The notes under the pieces: model-generated
The model's input: only the letters and a program-made list of their open reading frames with translations
Database searches by the model: none
What the model was told of the DNA's origin: nothing
Translations under genes and position numbers: made by a program
DNA from: Deltaproteobacteria bacterium
GTDB lineage: Bacteria > Desulfobacterota > GWC2-55-46
Length of the DNA: 64,000 nucleotides
Reading direction: 5' to 3'
Assembly (NCBI GenBank): GCA_016177845.1
Contig: JACOUO010000014.1
Span: 123,005-187,004 of the forward strand
Shown: positions 57,263 to 64,000 of the stretch, in pieces
How the letters are laid out: each line of letters opens with the position of its first letter
Numbering within the stretch: the stretch's first letter is position 1

Positions 57263-59743
57263 TCATTGTTTCATGATGAGTGCTGCGATGTCGGTAAGTA
57301 TGGCTGGTAGTTTGAAACTGCCCGGGTAGGCGAGATATCGGGGGCTCAGGGCCGGGCTAAACTTATCCGCAAAAGCCCTTAACATTTTAAAATCCGTGAA
57401 ATGCTCTCCGAGCGTATAAACTGCTGTACTTGTTTTTTCCCATAAGGGGCCAAGCGCCGTAGAGTCTGTGTCAAACGAATAGATTGTACCGAGGCTTAAA
57501 TTTTCAAATCTTTTTTCTTTGAAGTGTCGGGCAATTTCTGAAATGAAAAAATAAAGGTCGTGCTCGGATATCTTTGATGTGGAGCGGATAAAATCAATCT
57601 GCGCCTCTTTTTGAGCAGTTAATATGTTGGCGTAAGCTGCAATCTCCGTACCTCTGTATAAGACAGCAATTGTATTTTGCCTTAAGTATTCTTCATTAAA
57701 AAAGCCTGAAGAAAAGCCCTTCTCAAATCTTTTTGCGAACTCATCTGTAATCTTTTTCAGCTCAGGTAAAATCCCAATCAGTTTCTCAGGTGAAATTATC
57801 TCGCAGGTCAATCCGCTATTTTTTGCTTCAATTTCAGAAAACCCTGTAAGCGGAATTTTTGCTTCTTCGCCGATCTTTATGGATGTGAGCCCGAGATCGG
57901 AGTATAAATTAAGATGTTTCCCGGTCACATTATAGAAAACTGCCGTGCTGCCGTGAATATCCGCAAGTTCGTAGAATTTCCACGCAAGCTCCGAAAGCTC
58001 ATTTTTGACTCCGACCGGGTCACCAAGCGCAGCCCATGTACGTCTTGACATGCCGAACATGATAAAGCCTGTCCGTCTGTCATTGAATATGACTGGCTTA
58101 TCACCCGAGAACACAAGCCTGGAGAGCACAGAAGCGTTTTGAGTGATAATAGCATCCGCAAGTTCCAAGTCCTTTTTATCGGGCAGGCCCGGCATCTTCG
58201 GAGCTGCAAGAAAAATCTTTATTAAAGAAAAAATAATCACGCCTAAAATAATAGAGAGCGTTGAGCGAAAAGACCTGGCGGCAGTTGCTTCGTATGAGAA
58301 ATCCAAAAGCAGTGCGGGAGAAAAACGGGTATCTTCAAAACTGAAAAAGCCAAGCCACATTGAACCTATGAGCACGATTAATATGGCTGTTATCCACCCT
58401 GAGGTAAAAGGCTCTCGTAAGACGGAAGCCTTTCTGTAGAAGAGCGCGCGCGAGGGGATGAAGACTAACAATGTAAGACTTAGAAAAACAGCCTCGGGGT
58501 AGTCAAGCCCTTTCAGCAGAGATAGGATTATGCCCGCTGCCAAAAATAGTATCGCCGCGAAGTATGCTTTTTTAAGCCTGCGCTGAAGACTTCGTGAAAG
58601 GAGTATCAGGCACAGGCCCGCAACGCTTGCCAGTATGTGAGACAGCTCAATAACGGCTGCAGGAATGTAATTTGAGAGCAACTCCATTTTTGTGCTGTGA
58701 GGGGGTATTGAGCCGGAAAAAATAAGCAGTGCCCCGCAGGCGAAGGCAGCGTAAGTCAGGAAATGAGGGATAAGTTCCTCGAATGCCCCGAACTTTGCCG
58801 TGACCAGTTTCAACGACTCCCTTCTCCTTATAAGTTCAAAGCTCCCGAAAAGCGTAAGCGAGAACATAAAAGGCAGCAGGTAATATATTGCCCTGAAGAG
58901 TATTAGCGCGGTTACAACGGAAGCAGACGGGATGACCGGCGAGAGGAAAAAGATGATGACAGTCTCAAAAACTCCGAGGCCGCCGGGAATATGGCTCATC
59001 AGGCCGGCAAAATTGGCTATCAGAAAGATGCCGAGAAATTCGACAAAATATAACTCAGGAGAGGGCGGCAAAAGCACATAGATGATTGAGGCTACCATCA
59101 CCCAGTCAAGGGAAGATACCGCAATCTGCCCAAAGGAAAGAAGCGGGCCTGGCATCCTGAATTCCCAGCCCTTGATCTTTAAGTTTTTTATCTTTACAAC
59201 GCTTAATAACATGTATGCCGCTGTGATCAAAAGCAGGAGAACCCCAAAGGGTCTGAATGTGAAAAATTCAGGGTAGAGAGTCGCGGGTATTATATGCGGC
59301 TCAAAGGTGACTACCATGCCGCCGAGGAATATCAGACCGAGCACGAATGTGACTCCGCAGAAAGCTATGACATTTGCCACTTCAACGGCGCTAAAGCCCC
59401 ATGAGGTATAAAGGTAATACCTGACCGAGCCCCCCGAAAGCAGCGATAGCCCGATATTGTGGCTGAAGCTGTAGGCTATAAAGGATGCAAGCGCGATTTT
59501 CGAATAAGGGAGCCTGCGGCGCACATAGGACATGGCAAGGGCGTCAAAACCGGAGAGCACAAAGTAATTGCCGACTGTAAAAAGAAATGCAAGCAGAAGT
59601 CTTTTGAACTGAATGGATTTAAGCTCAAGCATAATATCGTGTAAACGATACTTTACCAACTCGTGGTGAAGTATCCACAGGGCTGCAGAGAATAGCAGAA
59701 TCGCTATGAAAGGACTTAATCTTCTGAAGATATCTTTTGCCAT
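57263..59743 (-). CDS. mprF: Phosphatidylglycerol lysyltransferase/flippase (MprF)
   Basis: 826 residues. The N-terminal 550 residues hold about 14 membrane helices of the flippase domain (SFSHNIGLSLLSGGSVRYYL and SHIPGGLGVFETVIIFFLSP are typical). The C-terminal cytosolic domain (DUF2156) has FIMFGMSRRTWAALGDPVG and FIRSTSKISEHDLYFF. MprF adds an aminoacyl group from tRNA to phosphatidylglycerol and flips it outward, lowering the negative surface charge. Length is normal for a fused enzyme. The amino acid used cannot be told. Confidence 0.92.
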   Translation of the reverse strand: MAKDIFRRLSPFIAILLFSAALWILHHELVKYRLHDIMLELKSIQFKRLLLAFLFTVGNYFVLSGFDALAMSYVRRRLPYSKIALASFIAYSFSHNIGLSLLSGGSVRYYLYTSWGFSAVEVANVIAFCGVTFVLGLIFLGGMVVTFEPHIIPATLYPEFFTFRPFGVLLLLITAAYMLLSVVKIKNLKIKGWEFRMPGPLLSFGQIAVSSLDWVMVASIIYVLLPPSPELYFVEFLGIFLIANFAGLMSHIPGGLGVFETVIIFFLSPVIPSASVVTALILFRAIYYLLPFMFSLTLFGSFELIRRRESLKLVTAKFGAFEELIPHFLTYAAFACGALLIFSGSIPPHSTKMELLSNYIPAAVIELSHILASVAGLCLILLSRSLQRRLKKAYFAAILFLAAGIILSLLKGLDYPEAVFLSLTLLVFIPSRALFYRKASVLREPFTSGWITAILIVLIGSMWLGFFSFEDTRFSPALLLDFSYEATAARSFRSTLSIILGVIIFSLIKIFLAAPKMPGLPDKKDLELADAIITQNASVLSRLVFSGDKPVIFNDRRTGFIMFGMSRRTWAALGDPVGVKNELSELAWKFYELADIHGSTAVFYNVTGKHLNLYSDLGLTSIKIGEEAKIPLTGFSEIEAKNSGLTCEIISPEKLIGILPELKKITDEFAKRFEKGFSSGFFNEEYLRQNTIAVLYRGTEIAAYANILTAQKEAQIDFIRSTSKISEHDLYFFISEIARHFKEKRFENLSLGTIYSFDTDSTALGPLWEKTSTAVYTLGEHFTDFKMLRAFADKFSPALSPRYLAYPGSFKLPAILTDIAALIMKQ

Positions 59744-59951
59744 TAATGCTCCTGAAGACAGCAGGTATTACTTATAATTATAATAGGTTTTTTAGATTGC
59801 CAAAGATGGCGAGTAATGCTATTTTACATAACTTGACTGTAAGTACTTAAGAGTATAGAGTCTAAAATATGAGGGACGCGGGATTGATAGCCATGCCTGT
59901 TACAGGGTTATTATAAACGCACTCCAAATTAACCAATACAGGGAGGAAAAA

Positions 59952-60380
59952 ATGTCACAGGCAAAATTAGGCGATACTGTCAGGGTCCATTACACAGGTA
60001 CACTTGAGGACGGCACAGAGTTCGATTCTTCAGTGGGCCGCGAACCTTTGCAGTTTGTAATAGGAGACGGAATGCTTATCCCTGCTTTTGAGCAGGCGGT
60101 AGTGGGTATGGCCCCGGGAGACTCAAGGACTATTAAGGTCGAAGCTGAGCAGGCCTATGGCCCTTATGTAAAAGAGCTTGTGGTTGATTTCGAAAGAAGC
60201 CAGATACCTCCTTACATAAAGCCTGAAGTAGGTATGGAGCTTCAGATAAATCAGGAAGACGGCGGCTCGACCATGGTAAAGGTGCTTGATGTAACGGATG
60301 AAAAGGTCACGCTTGACGCGAACCACCCGTTAGCAGGCAAAAATCTTGTCTTCAATATCAAACTTGTCGAAGTTGTATAA
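59952..60380 (+). CDS. FKBP-type peptidyl-prolyl isomerase (SlyD-like)
   Basis: 142 residues. VRVHYTGTLEDGTEFDSS, PLQFVIGDGMLIPAFEQAVV and GMAPGDSRTIKVEAEQAYGP form the FKBP core with an inserted IF domain (KELVVDFERSQIPP). ANHPLAGKNLVFNIKLVEV is the SlyD-type end. No His-rich metal tail. Cytoplasmic folding helper. Ribosome binding site GGGAGG; bounded by a strong terminator. Confidence 0.95.
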   Translation: MSQAKLGDTVRVHYTGTLEDGTEFDSSVGREPLQFVIGDGMLIPAFEQAVVGMAPGDSRTIKVEAEQAYGPYVKELVVDFERSQIPPYIKPEVGMELQINQEDGGSTMVKVLDVTDEKVTLDANHPLAGKNLVFNIKLVEVV

Positions 60381-60391
60381 ATCAGATTTTG

Positions 60392-60425
60392 AAAGCGGGA
60401 CGGCTTTCGCCGTCCCGCTTTTTTT
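60392..60425. terminator. Bidirectional rho-independent terminator
   Basis: A 13-bp perfect stem AAAGCGGGACGGC with its complement, TTTC loop, T tract. It lies between the convergent FKBP and ligD genes. Confidence 0.88.
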
Positions 60426-63001
60426 TATTTCATGCCGATCTTTTTTTTCATATCTTCGGTAATAGATTGTCTTACCTCGAAGTAGTCTTCCCATGGGTCT
60501 CGTCCGATCTTTTTTATTCTTGAGAGCAGGTTTTTTATATTGAAGGAATCAGACCTGATCTGAATCGCCTCTTCCCAGAATACCGGCATAGCGATTGTAG
60601 CGCCCCATTTGGCCCTCGTTGAATATGCTTCGATTGCGGTTGCGCCTCTCATGTTCCTCATGTAATCAAGGAAGAGCTTCCCGGTCCTCTTTGACTTCGT
60701 CATCATTGATGTAAACCGGTCAGGCAGGCCCCTTGCTATATAGTCGGCAACAGCCTTTGAAAATGCCTTTACCTCTTCCCAGTCCTGAAGGGCATCAAGA
60801 GGCACGACAACATGGAGCCCCTTGCCGCCGGTCGTTTTTAAAAAACTTTTTAGTCCAAGCTCATTTAAAAATTCACGGAGAAGATAGACGGCCTCAGCCA
60901 TGTACCTCCAGCTCACGCTCGGGTCAGGGTCTATGTCGAATACTATCTTATCCGGGTATTCGAGTTTTTCGTAGCGGCAGCCCCATGTATGTATCTCAAG
61001 CACACCCATCTGCACAAGGCCGAGGATACCCTCGATGCTATCCGCCATCAGGTATATCTCTTCAATCTCTTTTTCTTTTATCTTTATCGGCTTTAAATCT
61101 TTGGGAGCGTTATCAAGGTGCTTTTGAAAGAAACACTCCTTGTCATATCCTTCAGGGCAGCGTATAAGGGTGAGAGGGCGGCCTGAGAGGTGCGGCAGCA
61201 TCAGTCCCGCGACAGATTCATAATAATCAGCGATATCGCTTTTTGTATATCCATGCTCAGGATATAAGATCTTATCAGGGCTGGAAAGGCGCACGGCCTT
61301 TCTGCGGGGCTGTATTGTCTCAGGCTTAGGTGATTCAACCTCTGCTGCTCCTATTTGCTCAAGTGCTGACTTAAGGCTTTCAGGGCTTTCGTGCATGACT
61401 TCTTTTGCAGGTTTATCTTCCCTTATGCCCTGAAATGAGGGGTGCCTGAGTACGCCTTCTTTTGTCCATTGGCTGAACTCCACCTCGATAACAAGCTCAG
61501 GCCTTATCCAGTGCACGCCTCTTGCTTCGATGCCTGTCGGCGGGTTTGCAAAAGGCGGGGTTGTTATCACAAGACCTTCTATCCTTTTCCATAAATCAGC
61601 AAGGGTCTGCTCATTGAAGCCTGTGCCGACTCTTCCCGTATAGATGAATTGACCTTGACTGTCAAAGACACCGAGAAGAAGCGCACCAAAGCCTTTCCTT
61701 GCGCCTTTTGCCTCGCTGTATCCGCCAATTACAAATTCCTGCCTGAGATGGCACTTGACCTTTACCCAGAGGCTTGTGCGGCCTTGCCTGTATGGTGAGT
61801 CCTTTCTCTTGGAGATTATCCCTTCGATGTCAAAGCTGCAGGCGTTCCTGAAAAATCTCTCCCCGCTGCCTTCAATATCATCGCTGTATTTGAGCATATC
61901 GCGGTCGATGTTCTCTGACCTGAGAATGAAATTGGTGAGTTCTTTTCTTTCAACCAGCGGCACCTCTGAGAGGTCATATCCGTTATAATAGACGATATCA
62001 AAAATAAAATATTTCAGCTCCCTGTCATTTCCTGTGCTGAGTGCGTTCTGGAGGTCTTCAAAACTTGTCACGCCGCTTTTTTTAAGAAAAACTACTTCGC
62101 CGTCTATCCATGCTTCTTTCAGGGGCAGCGCCAGGAGCGCATTCGCAATTGTTGGAAACTTCGCTGTCCAGTTGTTTCCATTCCTTGTGTATAAGATAAT
62201 CTCTCCGTTATCTATCCTTGAGAAGACCCTGTAACCGTCATATTTTAGTTCATGGAGCCATTGGGCGCCTTCAGGCGGCGCGTCAACAAGGGTAGCAAGC
62301 TGCGGCAGCAGCATCTTCGGCATAGGCGTTTTTACTGCGCCGGGCAGACCTGCCAGTTTTTTAAGTTCAGGATAAACTTCTCCTTCGCTCCATACAGCGC
62401 CGGGCACCGCTGAAATCTCCTGCATTGAACGGCCTGTGGCTATACTGAACGGGTACTCCTGTTCAAGGTCAATTTCCCTTGCTTCTGAATCTTTCTCTTT
62501 GATGAGCATCCAATTCTCTTTTCCCTCAGCAGCCTTTTCCCCTTGAGCGTGTTCAAGCCTGACAAGCGCCCATCCGCCGTGAAGCTTTCTGCCGTTCACT
62601 CGGAATTTGAGCACGCCTTTGCTGAGTCCTTCATGAGGATTATTGTCAGGGAGCCAGAAGCCCTGGTCCCATAGCATTACAGTGCCGCCGCCGTACTCGC
62701 CTTTGGGTATAATGCCTTCGAAGTTCGCGTACTCGATAGGGTGGTCTTCGACACGGACAGCAAGCCGCTTTTCTTCAGGGTTAAGGGAAGGGCCTTTGGG
62801 TATTGCCCAGCTCTTTAAAACACCGTCAAGCTCAAGCCTGAAGTCATAATGCAGCGCCCTTGCGGCATGCTTCTGTATAACGAAGATGCCGCCCGCGAAT
62901 TGTTTTTTGCCTGCCCTGGGTTCAGCGGTTTTGGAAAAATCGCGCTTTCGGGCGTATTCATGGAGGGAGTCGTCCTGGTTATTATTTCCATTTGGGTTCA
63001 T
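60425..63001 (-). CDS. ligD: DNA ligase D (phosphoesterase-ligase-polymerase)
   Basis: 858 residues with three domains in order. 3'-phosphoesterase (about 30-190): FVIQKHAARALHYDFRLELD, WAIPKGPS. ATP-dependent ligase (about 235-540): HELKYDGYRVFSR with the AMP-accepting Lys near 254, WIDGEVV, EGIISKRKDSPYRQGR. Polymerase/primase (about 570-840): IVFDIDPDPSVSW with the metal Asp pair, TTGGKGLHVVVPL. It repairs double-strand breaks by end joining with Ku. It overlaps ku by four bases. Confidence 0.96.
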   Translation of the reverse strand: MNPNGNNNQDDSLHEYARKRDFSKTAEPRAGKKQFAGGIFVIQKHAARALHYDFRLELDGVLKSWAIPKGPSLNPEEKRLAVRVEDHPIEYANFEGIIPKGEYGGGTVMLWDQGFWLPDNNPHEGLSKGVLKFRVNGRKLHGGWALVRLEHAQGEKAAEGKENWMLIKEKDSEAREIDLEQEYPFSIATGRSMQEISAVPGAVWSEGEVYPELKKLAGLPGAVKTPMPKMLLPQLATLVDAPPEGAQWLHELKYDGYRVFSRIDNGEIILYTRNGNNWTAKFPTIANALLALPLKEAWIDGEVVFLKKSGVTSFEDLQNALSTGNDRELKYFIFDIVYYNGYDLSEVPLVERKELTNFILRSENIDRDMLKYSDDIEGSGERFFRNACSFDIEGIISKRKDSPYRQGRTSLWVKVKCHLRQEFVIGGYSEAKGARKGFGALLLGVFDSQGQFIYTGRVGTGFNEQTLADLWKRIEGLVITTPPFANPPTGIEARGVHWIRPELVIEVEFSQWTKEGVLRHPSFQGIREDKPAKEVMHESPESLKSALEQIGAAEVESPKPETIQPRRKAVRLSSPDKILYPEHGYTKSDIADYYESVAGLMLPHLSGRPLTLIRCPEGYDKECFFQKHLDNAPKDLKPIKIKEKEIEEIYLMADSIEGILGLVQMGVLEIHTWGCRYEKLEYPDKIVFDIDPDPSVSWRYMAEAVYLLREFLNELGLKSFLKTTGGKGLHVVVPLDALQDWEEVKAFSKAVADYIARGLPDRFTSMMTKSKRTGKLFLDYMRNMRGATAIEAYSTRAKWGATIAMPVFWEEAIQIRSDSFNIKNLLSRIKKIGRDPWEDYFEVRQSITEDMKKKIGMK

Positions 63002-63828
63002 TTTGATGCGGCTTTTTTCTGCCTTATCTCTGTCTGCTCAATGCTCTTTTTAAGGAGCGACATAAGGTCTATTACCTCAGCCTGCGGACGAACTGCCTCT
63101 TCGGGCCGGGCTTCTTCTACCTTTGCGGTCTCTCCTGCCTCTATCTTTTTTTGGATGTAGGTCTTGAGCTCCTGCTTGTATGTGTCATGGTATTTCTCAG
63201 GGTTCCAGCCTGCTATCATGCCTTCGACAAGCTTTTGCGCCATGTCCAGTTCCTTATCTGAAACCCCAAGCTTCTTAAGGTCTTCCTCAGGCACTTCAAG
63301 GTAGTCAGGCTTTCTGAGTTCAGCTGAATATCGGAGCAGGTTGAGCACAAGTATTTTTTGATATGCCAGCACTACCCCGACATATTCCTTTGAATGGATG
63401 ACGACTTTTGCCACTCCTGCCTTGCCGGTTTTTTTAAGCGCCTCCCGCAGGAGCGCATAGCTTTTCTGGCCTCTGCCGACAGGCGCAAGATAATAAGGCT
63501 TTTCGTAGAAGACAGGGTGGATCTCAGAGGCGTCAACAAAGTCGATTATCTCGACAGTCTGGGTCGCTTTGACGTTGGCGCGCCTGAAATCCTCTTCGCT
63601 CAGCACTACATACCTGCCTTCTTCGTACTCATAGCCTTTTACAAGGTCTTCCTGCTTAAGCTCTTTGCCCGTCCTCTTGCTTATCTTTTTATATCCCACA
63701 GGGGAGAGGTCCTGTTTGTCGAGTAAATGAAAATCGAATTTCTCCTCCCTGCTTTCGGCAGAGTAGAGCCCAACTGGTATGTTTACCAGCCCGAAGCTGA
63801 TGCTGCCTTTCCATATTGCGTGTGGCAT
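62998..63828 (-). CDS. ku: Ku, DNA end-binding protein
   Basis: 276 residues. WKGSISFGLVNIPVGLYSA at the N-terminus, GKELKQEDLVKGYEYEEGRY, VEIIDFVDASEIHPVFYEKP and YLAPVGRGQKSYALL are Ku core marks. The C-terminal tail is basic and helical, as in bacterial forms that recruit LigD. Forms a ring on DNA ends. First gene of the ku-ligD operon. Confidence 0.96.
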   Translation of the reverse strand: MPHAIWKGSISFGLVNIPVGLYSAESREEKFDFHLLDKQDLSPVGYKKISKRTGKELKQEDLVKGYEYEEGRYVVLSEEDFRRANVKATQTVEIIDFVDASEIHPVFYEKPYYLAPVGRGQKSYALLREALKKTGKAGVAKVVIHSKEYVGVVLAYQKILVLNLLRYSAELRKPDYLEVPEEDLKKLGVSDKELDMAQKLVEGMIAGWNPEKYHDTYKQELKTYIQKKIEAGETAKVEEARPEEAVRPQAEVIDLMSLLKKSIEQTEIRQKKAASK

Positions 63829-63844
63829 GGTCTTTTCTTATCCT

Positions 63845-64000
<156 letters not shown>

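Overview
The window reads as bacterial chromosome in two parts: a mosaic of integrated mobile and defence DNA (about 1-34.9 kb) and a more ordinary chromosomal stretch (about 35.3-64 kb). The host looks like an anaerobic or facultative Gram-negative lineage, possibly Nitrospirota or Desulfobacterota. That placement is inference from an Ehr-type complex without a NiFe site, a cytochrome d1 gene at the right edge, Ku/LigD, a LuxR solo and many two-component proteins; nothing here fixes the taxon.

Left part. The window opens inside a UvrD-type helicase followed by an STGPGGG-repeat protein. A large serine recombinase and a set of element genes follow: three paralogous exported or membrane proteins, an Xre regulator, a winged-helix protein, a RuvC-fold protein, a Cas4/RecB-like nuclease, an SSB-accessory-like protein, a coupling-type ATPase, DUF932, a second serine recombinase and a VirB2-like pilin. 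Cargo sits between them: an AT-rich four-gene operon (DUF3830, membrane V4R protein, SDR, DhnA-type aldolase; 6.7-9.65 kb) and a Lit-like metallopeptidase. At 17.9-24.7 kb lies a restriction-modification cluster: Vsr, Dcm, a protein with two GHKL ATPase modules, a receiver-domain protein, and a divergent Mrr-like nuclease. A Fic protein, a DUF6922 protein and an unknown HTH-coiled-coil protein come next.

The most interesting locus is at 27.47-30.97 kb: five co-directional genes encoding a 131-residue protein with a Gly/Ser-rich Met-Gly N-terminus, a PfkB-kinase/nucleoside-deoxyribosyltransferase fusion, a QueC-like enzyme, an HhH DNA-glycosylase-like protein, and a TIR protein with a C-terminal membrane helix. 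It resembles parts of type IV CBASS and Qat but has no CD-NTase, QatA or QatD. I propose a candidate antiphage system built on deazaguanine-type protein modification with a TIR effector.

Between about 31.2 and 34.9 kb is a small island with a darA-darB pair (dialkylresorcinol-type synthesis). It is bounded by two copies of a sequence containing the 3' half of a tRNA-Met(CAT); a third decayed copy lies at 53.0 kb. These look like leftover attachment sites at a tRNA integration hot spot, and a truncated tyrosine integrase sits beside the middle copy.

Right part. Signalling genes (hybrid kinase, GGDEF protein, kinase with a Rossmann sensor domain plus NarL-type regulator), a scar of a deleted pntAB operon, an ArsB/NhaD-type transporter with a CBS protein, a six-gene Ehr operon, a LuxR-family regulator, a DUF2249-hemerythrin protein, a pterin/folate operon (oxidoreductase, DCoH, FolM-like, folB, folK), mprF, an FKBP isomerase, the ligD-ku NHEJ pair, and the end of a cytochrome d1 gene.
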